64,000 bases of DNA, taken from positions 310,001-374,000 of the forward strand of contig NZ_WAAO01000001.1 in assembly GCF_008868005.1 (NCBI RefSeq), in the 5' to 3' direction. Of this stretch, positions 18,652 through 27,878 are shown piece after piece; position 1 is the first letter of the stretch; every line of letters starts with the position of its first letter. This DNA is from Microbacterium algeriense. Its GTDB lineage: Bacteria > Actinomycetota > Actinomycetes > Actinomycetales > Microbacteriaceae. The translations under genes and the position numbers were made by a program. The notes beneath the pieces are model-generated. The model saw nothing but the letters and a program-made list of their open reading frames with translations, was not told the DNA's origin and did no database searches.

Positions 18652-19008
18652 GTGACTGCGACTGCAACCCTCCCCTCCCTCGACGGCCGCCGCTTCCGGA
18701 TGGTGTCGTCCACGACCTCGGCGGTCGACCCGGAATCCCCGAGCATCTTCGAGTACTTCGAGCGCGACGGCGCGATCTGGGGCGGGTACGAAGGCGACAC
18801 GGTCACCTTCGGGAAGTTCGTCGGCACCCGCACCGGCGACACGATCTGGGTGTCGTTCGTCCATGTACTCAAGAGCGACGGCACGGTCGTGACCGGCGAC
18901 GGCGAGAGCGAACTGGAGCTGACCGACGACGGCGGCATCCGTCTCGTGGAGCACTACGAGATGCACGGTCTGCCGCAGCTGAGCGTGTGCGAGGAGATCT
19001 CGGCCTGA
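18652..19008 (+). CDS. Small conserved protein, often labelled N-acetylglutamate synthase
   Basis: A 118-residue beta-rich protein: LDGRRFRMVSSTTSAVDPES, IWGGYEGDTVTFGKFVGTR, WVSFVHVLKSDGTVVTGD and IRLVEHYEMHG. This short family is frequently labelled N-acetylglutamate synthase in annotations, but it has no GNAT motif, so I do not accept that activity. The GTG at 18652 follows CATAAT by 7 nt, consistent with leaderless expression; a GTG at 18625 is an alternative. It is divergent from the 322-residue hypothetical gene and convergent with the lrp gene. Confidence 0.82.
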   Translation: MTATATLPSLDGRRFRMVSSTTSAVDPESPSIFEYFERDGAIWGGYEGDTVTFGKFVGTRTGDTIWVSFVHVLKSDGTVVTGDGESELELTDDGGIRLVEHYEMHGLPQLSVCEEISA

Positions 19009-19014
19009 CGCGGG

Positions 19015-19605
19015 TCAGCGCGGCGGAAGCGTGTCCCGGCCAGGCGAGGCGGGCGTCCACCGCGTCATGCCCAGTGGCGCGTCGACGCTGCTGCGCTCCG
19101 GCAGATCGCCCGGCAGCAGGTAGGGGCGACGGATCACCTCGTCGAGCACGACGACGCTGACCACCGTACGCACCTCGGGCAGCTGGGCGATCACCCCGGT
19201 GGAGAACTCGTGCACGCCGCTGACATCGACGGCCCGGATGAGCAGCATCGCATCGTGCTCGCCCGTCGTGATGGCGCACCACTCGACATCGGGCATCTCG
19301 GTCACGCGCTCGCGGAACGAGGCCCAGGCCTGCGGCATCACCGTGACGAACACGAGCGCCCCGATCGACAGCCCGGCCTTCGCCTGATCCACGCGGGCAC
19401 TGAAGCCGGTGATCACCCCGTCGTGCACGAGCGACTCGACGCGGGTGTAGGCGTTCGCGCGAGAGATGCCGACCTTGTCGGCGAGGGCGGCGATCGAGAC
19501 CCGACCGTTATCACGGAGCACTTCGAGGATTCTGTACGCCGTCTCGTCCAAGGGTGCGGCACTTCGTCCAGAATGCTTCGACTCTTCCGCATTCTTGCTG
19601 GACAT
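19015..19605 (-). CDS. Lrp/AsnC family regulator
   Basis: A 196-residue protein: helix-turn-helix at about 18-70 (LDETAYRILEVLRDNGRVSIAALADKVGISRANAYTRV split over the HTH) and a C-terminal RAM/AsnC ligand domain with WCAITTGEHDAMLLIRAVD. Such proteins form octamers that sense amino acids. The gene is divergent from a peptide-type ABC importer, its likely target. The start is uncertain: an in-frame GTG at 19668 begins with the same codons for xSSKs as the ATG at 19605, because a 12-nt segment is duplicated. I use 19605 since homology to the family begins soon after it. Confidence 0.88.
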   Translation of the reverse strand: MSSKNAEESKHSGRSAAPLDETAYRILEVLRDNGRVSIAALADKVGISRANAYTRVESLVHDGVITGFSARVDQAKAGLSIGALVFVTVMPQAWASFRERVTEMPDVEWCAITTGEHDAMLLIRAVDVSGVHEFSTGVIAQLPEVRTVVSVVVLDEVIRRPYLLPGDLPERSSVDAPLGMTRWTPASPGRDTLPPR

Positions 19606-19686
19606 ATTGTTACCCACAATCGAGGTTCTGGACAGAGCGTGCCGAGGTGACCCGCTCTTGCTGGACACATCGTCGCATATGATGCG
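19598..19686. promoter_or_regulatory. Spaced CTGGACA repeats between lrp and ABC operon
   Basis: CTGGACA occurs at 19598-19604, 19628-19634 and 19661-19667, spaced 30 and 33 nt (about three helical turns), and CGTCCAG in reverse at 19565-19571. A small palindrome CGCAT-ATG-ATGCG follows at 19674-19686. Regularly spaced half-sites fit DNA wrapping by an Lrp octamer. Binding is inferred. Confidence 0.5.
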
Positions 19687-19755
19687 AATCTGATCCACGG
19701 TCGTCCACATCGGTGGCGGCTCACCCGAATGTACTCCTCGCCCTTGGAGGCCCTC

Positions 19756-21339
19756 ATGTCGTCACGCCGTATCACGCCGGTCATCGCGCTCGGAGCCGTC
19801 GCGCTCCTCGCGCTCGCAGGTTGCTCGGGAGGGAACTCGGCGAACAACGGCGACTCCTCGCAGGGCTCCGACTCCCTCGTCATCGACACCGCGTTCTCGA
19901 TCGAGACGACCGACCCGGGTCACACCTACGACCCGACCGGCAACATGATCGCCAAGGCGCTCTACGAGACCCTCGTCGACTTCGAGGGCTCCGACGTCTC
20001 CACCCCGGTTCCGGGCCTCGCGTCGTGGGAGCAGAACGACGAGGCGACCGAGTTCACCTTCACCCTCGAGGGAGACCGCGTCTTCTCCGACGGTTCGCCC
20101 ATCGAGGCGAAGGACGTCGTGTTCTCGCTGCAGCGCATCCAGGGCATGGAAGACGCCAAGCCGAACTTCCTCCTCGGCGGCCTGACCATCACCGAGGTCG
20201 ACGACAAGACGATCCAGTTCACGTCCGAGACCCCGCTGCTGCAGCTGCCGGCGATCCTCGCGAACCCGGCGCTCGGCATCGTCAACTCCGACGTCGTGAT
20301 CGAGAACGGCGGCGCCACCGACGGCACCGATTCGGCGCAGAAGTTCCTCGACGGCGAGTCGGCGGGCTCCGGTCCGTTCGTGCTCGACACCCTCGACCTC
20401 AGCTCGCAGGTCGTGCTGACGAAGAACGACGAGTACAACGGCGACGAGGCGTCGGACTACAAGCGCGTGGTCGTGCGCAACGTCTCCGAGAGCGCGACGC
20501 AGCTCGCAAACCTCAAGGGCGGCGACTCGATGGTCGCGATGGACCTCAACGGCGACCAGGTCGCCGGTCTCGGCGATGACATCACCGTCGACTCCGTTCC
20601 TTCCGGTCAGACCATCTTCCTGCTGCTGAACCAGGGCGCCGCCGGCGGCGACCTGGCGAACGTGAAGATCGCCGAGGCCATCCGCTACGCGCTCGACTAC
20701 GACGCGCTGCTGGAGCTCGCCGGCGCCGGCGCCGTCCAGGCGACGGGCGTCATCCCGCCCGGATTCGAGGGTGCCCTCGACAGCGGCGTGGAGCAGGACC
20801 TCGACAAGGCGAAGGCCGCCCTCGCGGAAGCCGGCTACACCGGTCAGACGCTCAAGCTGCAGTTCCCGAACGACTACCCGGTCGGCGGCGTGGAGTTCAC
20901 CCCGCTCGCCGAGCGCGTGCAGGCGCAGCTCGAAGACGCCGGCATCACGGTCGACCTCGCCCCCGCGCCGTTCGCGACCGAGCTCGACGCCTACGTCAAC
21001 GGCACCGAGGGCTTCGGCCTGTGGTTCTGGGGCCCGGACTACGCCGACTCGGCGAACTTCCTGCCCTTCGCTCCCGGTCTGAAGGTCGGTCTCCGCGCCG
21101 GCTGGGCGGCCGAGGCCAACCCGGAGATCGCCGGCATCGCCGCGGGTGCCGCGGCAGCGACCGACCCCGAGCAGCGCACGGCCGCGTTCACCGCGTTCGC
21201 TGAGGCGATGCAGGCCGAGGGTCCCTTCGTCCCGCTCATCGTTCCCGGCCGCAACATCTCCTCCGCCGACAGCGTGAAGGGCGCCGTGTACAACTCCGTG
21301 TGGGAGATGGACATCGCCGAGATCACGCCCGCCGGCTGA
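19756..21339 (+). CDS. ABC importer substrate-binding lipoprotein (family 5)
   Basis: A 527-residue lipoprotein. Signal peptide MSSRRITPVIALGAVALLALAGC with a lipobox LAGC, then the family 5 extracellular binding fold (DTAFSIETTDPGHTYDPTGN near the start, RYALDYDALLEL in the second lobe). It binds oligopeptides, opines or similar ligands at the outer face of the membrane. GGAGG precedes the ATG at 19756, which also starts the signal peptide. It is the first gene of a five-gene importer operon and is divergent from lrp. Confidence 0.95.
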   Translation: MSSRRITPVIALGAVALLALAGCSGGNSANNGDSSQGSDSLVIDTAFSIETTDPGHTYDPTGNMIAKALYETLVDFEGSDVSTPVPGLASWEQNDEATEFTFTLEGDRVFSDGSPIEAKDVVFSLQRIQGMEDAKPNFLLGGLTITEVDDKTIQFTSETPLLQLPAILANPALGIVNSDVVIENGGATDGTDSAQKFLDGESAGSGPFVLDTLDLSSQVVLTKNDEYNGDEASDYKRVVVRNVSESATQLANLKGGDSMVAMDLNGDQVAGLGDDITVDSVPSGQTIFLLLNQGAAGGDLANVKIAEAIRYALDYDALLELAGAGAVQATGVIPPGFEGALDSGVEQDLDKAKAALAEAGYTGQTLKLQFPNDYPVGGVEFTPLAERVQAQLEDAGITVDLAPAPFATELDAYVNGTEGFGLWFWGPDYADSANFLPFAPGLKVGLRAGWAAEANPEIAGIAAGAAAATDPEQRTAAFTAFAEAMQAEGPFVPLIVPGRNISSADSVKGAVYNSVWEMDIAEITPAG

Positions 21340-21350
21340 TCGGACGACTC

Positions 21351-22412
21351 ATGACGACAGTGGCCGTGCAGAGGCAGGCGCAGCGGCGCCGCTCGCCTCT
21401 GATCGGATACCTGCTGCGGCGGGCCGGGACTTCCCTGCTCCTGTTGGTGGGCGTGACCATCGTCACGTTCGCGCTCACCAACCTGGTGCCGGGAGACCCG
21501 GTCTCGGCCGCGCTCGGTGAGGGCGCGTCGCAGAACCCCGCGACGCGCGAGGCGTTCATCAAGGCGAACGGACTCGACCAGCCACTGTTCGTGCAGTACT
21601 TCATCTATATGGGGAACCTGCTCCGCGGGGACCTCGGCACGTCGCTGGTGACCGGACGCCCGGTCACCAGCGACCTCGCCACCGCCGTGCCCGCGACGAT
21701 CGAGATCGCGATCGGCGCGATCATCGTCAGCCTCGCGGTCAGCATCGTGCTCGGCACGCTTGCGGCCTATCGCCGCGGACTCGTCACCGACCAGGTCATC
21801 CGCGTCGTGACGCTCGTCGGCCTCAGCGTCCCGACCTTCTGGCTGGCGCTGGTCAGCTTCTACGTGTTCTTCCTGGAGCTGCGCATCGCTCCGGGTTCCG
21901 GCCGCATCTCGCCGTCGATCACCCCGCCGCCCCGCGTGACCGGGCTCTACACCGTCGACTACCTCCTCAACGGAGACGCGGTCGGCTTCTTCGACGCCCT
22001 CGCGCACCTCGCTCTTCCGGTCATGGTGCTCTCGCTCGTGACCATCGGACTGCTGACCCGCTTCATCCGCACCTCGGTGCTCGAGGTGCTCGGCAGCGAC
22101 TATGTGCGAGCGGCCCGCGCCAAGGGACTCCCGGCCATGCGTGTGATCCTCGACTACGTGCTGCGCGGCGCCTCGCTGCCGATCCTCACCGTCGTGGGTG
22201 TCGCGTTCGGGGCCCTGCTCTCCGGCACGGTGCTCGTCGAGTCGGTGTTCGCCTGGCCGGGACTGGGTACGTACGCCTACAACTCCGCCGCGAACCTCGA
22301 CCTGCCCGGCATCATGGGCGTCGGCCTCGTGGTCGGAGTCATCTACCTCCTCATCAACTTCATCGTCGACCTGCTGTACGGCGTGCTCGACCCGAGAGTG
22401 AGGATCGCATGA
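21351..22412 (+). CDS. ABC importer permease (DppB type)
   Basis: A 353-residue inner-membrane permease with six expected helices. It has the DppB N-terminal pattern RRAGTSLLLLVGVTIVTFALTNLVPGDP and the EAA loop LGSDYVRAARAKGLPAMRVILDYVLR that contacts the ATPases. It lies 11 nt after the binding protein gene and overlaps the next permease by 4 nt. Confidence 0.95.
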   Translation: MTTVAVQRQAQRRRSPLIGYLLRRAGTSLLLLVGVTIVTFALTNLVPGDPVSAALGEGASQNPATREAFIKANGLDQPLFVQYFIYMGNLLRGDLGTSLVTGRPVTSDLATAVPATIEIAIGAIIVSLAVSIVLGTLAAYRRGLVTDQVIRVVTLVGLSVPTFWLALVSFYVFFLELRIAPGSGRISPSITPPPRVTGLYTVDYLLNGDAVGFFDALAHLALPVMVLSLVTIGLLTRFIRTSVLEVLGSDYVRAARAKGLPAMRVILDYVLRGASLPILTVVGVAFGALLSGTVLVESVFAWPGLGTYAYNSAANLDLPGIMGVGLVVGVIYLLINFIVDLLYGVLDPRVRIA

Positions 22413-23320
22413 GCCGCATCGCCGCAGCGACCCCCGCCGGACGCTTCCGTTTCCGCTGGCCGCGTGCCTGGCGCACCCCGCTCGGCATCATAGGCACAGT
22501 GATCGCCGGTGCGTGGATCATCGTCGCCTTCACCGCGCAGTGGTGGGTGCCGTACCCGCCGAACGCGCAGGTGCTCCCGCGACTGCAGGCGCCGGGCATC
22601 GACACGCTCCTCGGCACCGACGGCAACGGGCGCGACATCTTCTCTCGTCTGATGACCGGCGCCACCGTGAGCCTGCCGCTCGCGCTCATGCTCGTGATCG
22701 CCGCCATGATCATCGGCACGCTCATCGGTGCGCTCGCCGGATACTTCGGCGGCTGGGTCGACGAGACCCTCATGCGCATCACCGACCTGTTCATGGCGTT
22801 CCCGACCGTGATCCTCGCGATGGTGGTCGCCGCCTCGCTCGGGCCGTCGCTGTTCAACGCGGTGATCGCGGCGATCGTGGTCTCGTGGCCGCAGTACTCC
22901 CGCGTCACGCGCAGCATCGTGCTCGGCCTGCGCGGACAGAACTACGTGATCGCCGGTCGCCTGCTCGGGCACTCGCCGGCGCGCACGCTGTTCGTCGACA
23001 TCCTCCCGAACATCGCCGGCCCGGTCCTGGTGCTCGCGACGCTCGACATCGGCGCGGCGATCCTGCTCCTCTCGGGACTCTCCTTCCTCGGTCTGGGCGC
23101 GCAGCCCCCGACGGCCGAGTGGGGGTCGATGATCTCCGGCGCGATGCAGAACTTCGATGCCTGGTGGCTCGGAGTCTTCCCCGGTCTCGCGATCCTCACG
23201 GTGGTGCTCGCGTTCAACTTCCTCGGAGATGCGATGCGCGACGTGCTCGACCCGACGGCCGAGATCACGCACGAGAAGGCCGCAGAGCACAAGGCATCGG
23301 CGACGGGAGTGGCCGCATGA
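22409..23320 (+). CDS. ABC importer permease (DppC type)
   Basis: A 303-residue permease of the DppC branch: N-terminal cytoplasmic segment, GTDGNGRDIFSRLMTGATVSLPLAL, and the coupling loop GQNYVIAGRLLGHSPARTLFVDILPN. With the DppB-type partner it forms the translocation channel. Start and stop both overlap neighbours by 4 nt, so the five genes are one translationally coupled operon. Confidence 0.95.
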   Translation: MSRIAAATPAGRFRFRWPRAWRTPLGIIGTVIAGAWIIVAFTAQWWVPYPPNAQVLPRLQAPGIDTLLGTDGNGRDIFSRLMTGATVSLPLALMLVIAAMIIGTLIGALAGYFGGWVDETLMRITDLFMAFPTVILAMVVAASLGPSLFNAVIAAIVVSWPQYSRVTRSIVLGLRGQNYVIAGRLLGHSPARTLFVDILPNIAGPVLVLATLDIGAAILLLSGLSFLGLGAQPPTAEWGSMISGAMQNFDAWWLGVFPGLAILTVVLAFNFLGDAMRDVLDPTAEITHEKAAEHKASATGVAA

Positions 23321-24126
23321 GCGCCTCGACCCTCAGCATCCGCGACCTGACCATCGACATCGGCCGTCCGCTCGTGAAGGGAGTCTCGCTCGAGCTCGAG
23401 GCCGGCCGCATCCACGGCCTCGCCGGGGAATCCGGATCGGGAAAGACTCTCACCTCGCTCGCCGTGCTCGGGCTGCTGCCGCGTCAGGCGCGCGTCGGCG
23501 GGTCGATCTTGCTCGGCGGGGAGGAGCTGGTGGGCCTGAAGCGCCGCTCCCTCAACACGGTGCGCGGCAAGCGGATCGCCATGGTGTTCCAGGATCCGTC
23601 GGCGTCGCTGCACCCGCAGCTGCCCGTCGGACGGCAGCTCACCGATCACATGCGCGTGCATCTCGGGCTTAAGGGTGCCGCGGCACGGGCCCGAGCCGTC
23701 GAACTGCTCGAGACCGTGCAGGTGCCCAATCCGACGGAGGCGCTGAAGCGCTACCCGCACCAGTTCTCGGGCGGACAGCGCCAGCGCATCGCGATCGCCT
23801 GTGCCCTCGCCTGCGACCCCGAGGTGCTGCTGGCGGATGAGCCGACCACCGCGCTCGACGTGACGGTGCAGGCGGGGATCCTTCAGCTGCTGCGAGACCT
23901 CGCCGTGGAGCGGAACCTCGCCGTGCTGCTCGTGACCCACGACCTGGGCGTGATGAGCGCGATCGCCGACACGGTGGCCGTGATGAAGGACGGCCGGATC
24001 GTGGAGCTCGCCGACCGCGAGACGCTGTTCCGCGATCCGCAGCACGAGTACACGCGTATGCTGCTCGCGGCCCTGCCGGGTTCGCGCATCGATGAGGCAC
24101 CGGAAGGGCAGGCGGCAGATGAGTGA
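23317..24126 (+). CDS. ABC importer ATPase (DppD type)
   Basis: A 269-residue nucleotide-binding subunit: Walker A GESGSGKT (about 36), Q-loop [12 protein letters not shown], signature FSGGQRQR (about 149), Walker [13 protein letters not shown] and switch His in LLVTHDLG. It is shorter than typical DppD (about 325) because the C-terminal oligopeptide-type extension is almost absent. It energises import together with the next gene. Confidence 0.94.
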   Translation: MSASTLSIRDLTIDIGRPLVKGVSLELEAGRIHGLAGESGSGKTLTSLAVLGLLPRQARVGGSILLGGEELVGLKRRSLNTVRGKRIAMVFQDPSASLHPQLPVGRQLTDHMRVHLGLKGAAARARAVELLETVQVPNPTEALKRYPHQFSGGQRQRIAIACALACDPEVLLADEPTTALDVTVQAGILQLLRDLAVERNLAVLLVTHDLGVMSAIADTVAVMKDGRIVELADRETLFRDPQHEYTRMLLAALPGSRIDEAPEGQAADE

Positions 24127-24958
24127 GGTCGCAGTCCTCGACGCGCAGGACGTGGTGGTCCGGTACCCGGGCAACCCGCCGGTGATCGCCGTGAACGGCG
24201 TGTCCATCCGTGTGGCTGCGGGGGAGACCGTCGCCCTCGTCGGCGAGTCCGGCAGTGGCAAGTCCAGCCTGGCACGTGCCGTGGTCGGCATCGAGAAGAT
24301 CGCCGGCGGCACCGTGCGGTTCCGTGATGCCCCGGTGTCGCCGCTCGGCATCCGCCGTCGCTCGATCGCGCTGACCGGCATCCAGATGGTGTTCCAGGAC
24401 CCGGCGACCTCGCTGAATCCCCGGCGCCGGGTCGGTGACCAGATCGCTGACGGCATCGCCACCGCCAGAGCGCGGGGTGCCGAAGGGTCGACGGTCGAGG
24501 AGTGGCTCGAGCGCGTCGGGCTGCCGACGACCGTGAGCACCCGCTTCCCGCACCAGTTCTCGGGCGGGCAGAAGCAGCGCATCGCGATCGCCAGGGCGCT
24601 GGCAGCTCGACCGTCGCTGCTCGTGGCCGACGAGCCGATCTCGGCGCTCGACGCGTCGACCCAGACGAGTGTCGCCGGCCTGATGCGCGACCTGGTGGCC
24701 GAGTCGGGTGCGGGCATGCTGTTCATCTCGCACGACCTCGCCGTGGTGCGCCGCATCGCCGACCGCACCTTCGTGATGTTCGGCGGTCGCGTGCTGGAGT
24801 CGGGTCCGACGGATCAGCTCTGGGCCGCTCCGCAGCATCCCTACACGCAGGCGCTCCTGGCGGCGATCCCGGAGCCCGACGGCGCGGGCCGCATCCCCGC
24901 CGCTCCGTCGACCGACGACCGCATCGTCTGGGCCGAGGTCCCGCCCGTCGCCTACTGA
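24119..24958 (+). CDS. ABC importer ATPase (OppF/DppF type)
   Basis: A 279-residue second ATPase: Walker A GESGSGKS (about 41), VFQDPATSLNPRR, signature FSGGQKQR (about 146), VADEPISALD and FISHDLAVV. The ATG at 24119 overlaps the preceding gene by 8 nt. A strong terminator follows at 25137. With the previous four genes it makes a complete peptide/opine-type importer, whose substrate the sequence does not reveal. Confidence 0.94.
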   Translation: MSEVAVLDAQDVVVRYPGNPPVIAVNGVSIRVAAGETVALVGESGSGKSSLARAVVGIEKIAGGTVRFRDAPVSPLGIRRRSIALTGIQMVFQDPATSLNPRRRVGDQIADGIATARARGAEGSTVEEWLERVGLPTTVSTRFPHQFSGGQKQRIAIARALAARPSLLVADEPISALDASTQTSVAGLMRDLVAESGAGMLFISHDLAVVRRIADRTFVMFGGRVLESGPTDQLWAAPQHPYTQALLAAIPEPDGAGRIPAAPSTDDRIVWAEVPPVAY

Positions 24959-25136
24959 CGCGCTGAACCCGGCATCCCGCTCACTCGGAGTGTCGGCGGG
25001 GCCGGGCCTACGTGTGCCGCCGCAGCGACGTCACGACTCCGAAGACGAACACGAGGCGCCGGGCACAGCTCAGCTCATCATCGGATGGACGCTTCTCGCG
25101 GCTCCGGTGCTCTTCTGGACGGGGCTGACCCGCACA

Positions 25137-25169
25137 CGAGGGGCCGGCGCGCAATGCGCCGGCCCCTCG
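25137..25169. terminator. Bidirectional intrinsic terminator
   Basis: Perfect 14-bp arms (25137-25150 and 25156-25169) with loop GCAAT. It lies between the converging ABC operon and the lipoprotein gene. A U-tract is lacking, as is common in high-GC actinobacteria. The 225-nt gap otherwise holds no gene. Confidence 0.8.
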
Positions 25170-25183
25170 GCGTCACTCGCGGA

Positions 25184-25888
25184 TCAGAGCGGTGCGACGA
25201 TGTCCTGCTTCACGTCCCACTCGGTGATCTCCATCGCGACCTCCAGCGACTGCCCCTCGATCGAGGCGGTGCTGGTGGAGGCGAGGTTGACGTAGTCGTC
25301 GGTCACTTCGAAGAGGACCTCGACCTCCGTGCCCTGCTGTTCGATCGTGCCGGTGAGGAGGTGGACCTTCTCACCCAGTCGCTCACCGGTGCCGGTCACG
25401 GTGAACTCGCCGGTGAGGGCCTGTGCGGCCGTCGCCGGGTCGAGGGACGTGATGTTGGCGGCGCTGGAGCTGAGGGCGGCGATCACGGGGTCGCTCGACG
25501 ACGGGTCGGCGGGCTGCCAGTCGGTCTGGGGGGACTTCACCCAGACGTCGTCGCCGATCGCGATCAGCGATCCAGCAGGCGAGATCGACTCGATGGCCTT
25601 CTCGGACGGGTTGAAGCGCGCAGTCGACTCCACGCCCATCACGCTGGTCTTCCCCGCGTAGCCCGCCGTGTCCGACATCGCGTCGGCGATGCACGCGCCG
25701 AGCTCCGTGCCGTCGATCGTGGCGCCCTCCGTCAGTTCGGGGCAGTCCGTGCTCGGTGCTTCGGTCTCCTGTGTCGCGCCGCTGGCAGGCGTCGATGCGG
25801 CCGGCTCGTCCGATCCGCCGGCGGTGCATCCGGTGAGTACGACGGCGGCGGCGAGGATGACGCCGACCCCCCATTTGTTGACGCGCAT
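25184..25888 (-). CDS. Secreted lipoprotein, LppX/LprG-like fold suspected
   Basis: A 234-residue protein. [21 protein letters not shown] is a lipoprotein signal with lipobox LTGC, then a Ser/Thr/Ala/Glu-rich linker. The mature part has [19 protein letters not shown] and ends with [16 protein letters not shown]; both resemble the half-barrel LppX_LprAFG lipoproteins that bind lipids, though this is a judgement by eye. The ATG at 25888 is preceded by agaggggggac. It stands alone, divergent from rpsF. Confidence 0.85.
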   Translation of the reverse strand: MRVNKWGVGVILAAAVVLTGCTAGGSDEPAASTPASGATQETEAPSTDCPELTEGATIDGTELGACIADAMSDTAGYAGKTSVMGVESTARFNPSEKAIESISPAGSLIAIGDDVWVKSPQTDWQPADPSSSDPVIAALSSSAANITSLDPATAAQALTGEFTVTGTGERLGEKVHLLTGTIEQQGTEVEVLFEVTDDYVNLASTSTASIEGQSLEVAMEITEWDVKQDIVAPL

Positions 25889-26020
25889 CGCGTCCCCCCT
25901 CTGGTCGCGTGCGTCGGTGACGGTCACCGGGCACGCGTCCCAGCATGCCAAAATCTCGTGTTCCTGTCGGCCCCTCGGGTGGCGAGACGGTGGCCGTTCG
26001 CGGCGACGGCCCGCTTCCGC

Positions 26021-26026
26021 TAGACT
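26021..26026 (+). promoter_or_regulatory. Likely -10 box of the rpsF operon
   Basis: TAGACT lies about 117 nt before the rpsF start codon, with a weak -35-like TTCGCG about 18 nt upstream. It gives a 5' untranslated leader of roughly 110 nt, long enough for a ribosomal-protein autoregulatory structure. Confidence 0.5.
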
Positions 26027-26093
26027 GTCGAGGTTGTCTGCCTTCCGGCATCCATTCGGGATACCTCGGGCGGGCACGTGCACACACCCTCCT

Positions 26094-26116
26094 GCTTCCG
26101 GGAAATCCTCGGAAGC
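26094..26116 (+). promoter_or_regulatory. Hairpin in rpsF leader, possible S6:S18 site
   Basis: GCTTCCG (26094-26100) pairs with CGGAAGC (26110-26116) around a 9-nt loop, followed by a CCG trinucleotide (26116-26118) shortly before the ribosome site. S6:S18 leader motifs of many bacteria display a CCG near a stem; I cannot confirm the match without alignment. Confidence 0.4.
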
Positions 26117-26142
26117 CGTTCTAGTCCGAAGGAGGTGGGTAA

Positions 26143-26511
<369 letters not shown>

Positions 26512-26516
26512 GTCCC

Positions 26517-27023
26517 ATGGCAGGCGAAACCGTCATCACCGTGGTGGGCAACCTCACGGCCGATCCCGAGCTGCGCTACACGCAGAACGGGCTGCCGGTG
26601 GCGAACTTCACCATCGCATCGACGCCTCGGAACTTCGACCGTGCCGCGAACGAGTGGAAGGACGGCGAAGCGCTGTTCCTCCGTGCGTCCGTGTGGCGCG
26701 AGTTCGCCGAGCACGTGGCGGGTTCTCTGACGAAGGGCATGCGCGTCATCGCGCAGGGCCGTCTGCGTCAGCGCTCCTACCAGGACCGCGAGGGCAACCA
26801 GCGCACCGCGATCGAGCTGGAGGTCGACGAGATCGGCCCCTCGCTCCGGTACGCGACCGCGCAGGTCACCCGTGCGGCCTCGACCGGCGGTGGCGGCGGC
26901 GGACAGTCTCGCCCCGCACAGCAGCAGCAGGTGTCGGAGGAGCCGTGGTCCACTCCCGGCTCGTCGACCAGCGCCGATGCCTGGAGCACTCCGGGCAGCT
27001 TCGGCGACGACACCCCCTTCTGA
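26517..27023 (+). CDS. ssb: Single-stranded DNA-binding protein
   Basis: A 168-residue protein: OB fold about 1-110 ([56 protein letters not shown]), then a Gly/Gln/Ser-rich linker and the acidic tip GDDTPF, the usual docking site for replication and repair partners (here TPF rather than the more common IPF). It coats single-stranded DNA as a tetramer. It starts 5 nt after rpsF. Confidence 0.98.
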   Translation: MAGETVITVVGNLTADPELRYTQNGLPVANFTIASTPRNFDRAANEWKDGEALFLRASVWREFAEHVAGSLTKGMRVIAQGRLRQRSYQDREGNQRTAIELEVDEIGPSLRYATAQVTRAASTGGGGGGQSRPAQQQQVSEEPWSTPGSSTSADAWSTPGSFGDDTPF

Positions 27024-27037
27024 AAACACTTCTCTGG

Positions 27038-27080
27038 CCCTGAGCTGGACCCCTGGGTCCCTGAGCTCGTCGAAGGGCCC
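27038..27080. repeat. REP-like palindromic element between ssb and rpsR
   Basis: CCCTGAGCTGGACCC is followed by GGGTCCCTGAGCTCGTCGAA and GGGCCC. GGACCC (27047-27052) and GGGTCC (27055-27060) are exact reverse complements, and CCCTGAGCT is repeated directly. Elements with CCCTGAGCTCGTCGAAGGG-type sequence recur between genes of high-GC genomes (general knowledge). Within an operon it could form a hairpin that adjusts rpsR-rplI expression. Confidence 0.6.
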
Positions 27081-27101
27081 GCTCATCACTAAGGAAAAAC
27101 A

Positions 27102-27356
27102 ATGGCTGGAAAGTCGAGCGGCGACCGCCGCAAGCCGCGGAAGGGCGCGAAGAACGCCGCTCCCGCGAAGTCCATCCGGGTCGGTGTCATCGATTACAAG
27201 GATGTCGCCACCCTCCGCAAGTTCGTCTCGGAGCGCGGCAAGATCCGCGCCCGTCGTATCACCGGTGTCTCGGTGCAGGAGCAGCGTCTGATCGCCACGG
27301 CGATCAAGAACGCGCGCGAAATGGCGCTCCTGCCCTACGCTGGCGCCGGCCGGTAA
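27102..27356 (+). CDS. rpsR: 30S ribosomal protein bS18
   Basis: An 84-residue protein with the S18 core [19 protein letters not shown] and [20 protein letters not shown]. It has no CXXC zinc motif, so it is the zinc-independent form. The ATG follows aaggaaaaaca. It is 11 nt from rplI, in the standard operon order; together with S6 it forms the platform heterodimer. Confidence 0.98.
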   Translation: MAGKSSGDRRKPRKGAKNAAPAKSIRVGVIDYKDVATLRKFVSERGKIRARRITGVSVQEQRLIATAIKNAREMALLPYAGAGR

Positions 27357-27367
27357 GGGGTATCGAG

Positions 27368-27820
27368 ATGGCAAAGCTGATTCTCACGAACGAGGTCGCC
27401 GGGCTGGGTAGCGCCGGTGACGTGGTCGAGGTCAAGAACGGGTACGCCCGCAACTTCCTCATCCCGCAGGGTTTCGCCACGGCGTGGACCCGCGGAGGCG
27501 AAAAGCAGGTCGCATCGATCCAGGCCGCGCGTCAGGCACGCGCGATCCACGACCGCGACGAGGCTGTGGCCCTGAAGAACACGCTCGAGGGCACCAAGGT
27601 GCGCCTCGCGGTGAAGGCCGGCAAGGAAGGCCGTCTCTTCGGCTCGGTGAAGACCGCCGATGTCGCAGAGGCCGTCTCGGCTGCGGGCCTCGGCTCGATC
27701 GACAAGCGCAAGGTGCACATCACCTCGCCGATCAAGGCGACCGGTGAGCACGAGGCGACCGTGCGTCTGCATGAAGACGTCACCGCAGTCATCACGCTGC
27801 AGGTCGTCGCCGCCAAGTAA
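27368..27820 (+). CDS. rplI: 50S ribosomal protein bL9
   Basis: A 150-residue protein: N-terminal domain [35 protein letters not shown] split around the conserved GYARNFL, a long connecting helix and a C-terminal RNA-binding domain ([16 protein letters not shown]). Full length. It ends the operon and is followed 11 nt later by a strong terminator. Confidence 0.98.
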   Translation: MAKLILTNEVAGLGSAGDVVEVKNGYARNFLIPQGFATAWTRGGEKQVASIQAARQARAIHDRDEAVALKNTLEGTKVRLAVKAGKEGRLFGSVKTADVAEAVSAAGLGSIDKRKVHITSPIKATGEHEATVRLHEDVTAVITLQVVAAK

Positions 27821-27831
27821 GCACACGCGGC

Positions 27832-27863
27832 AACGCCCCCTGTCCCTCGGGACAGGGGGCGTT
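27832..27863 (+). terminator. Terminator of the rpsF-rplI operon
   Basis: Arms 27832-27846 and 27849-27863 are exact 15-nt reverse complements (AACGCCCCCTGTCCC and its complement) with a 2-nt centre, then TTCGTCAT. It is a strong intrinsic terminator directly after rplI. Confidence 0.88.
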
Positions 27864-27878
27864 CGTCATCCCCGCCCC

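Noticed and set aside
18652..19008. N-acetylglutamate synthase
   Set aside because: The name is often attached to this short family, but there is no acetyl-CoA binding motif.
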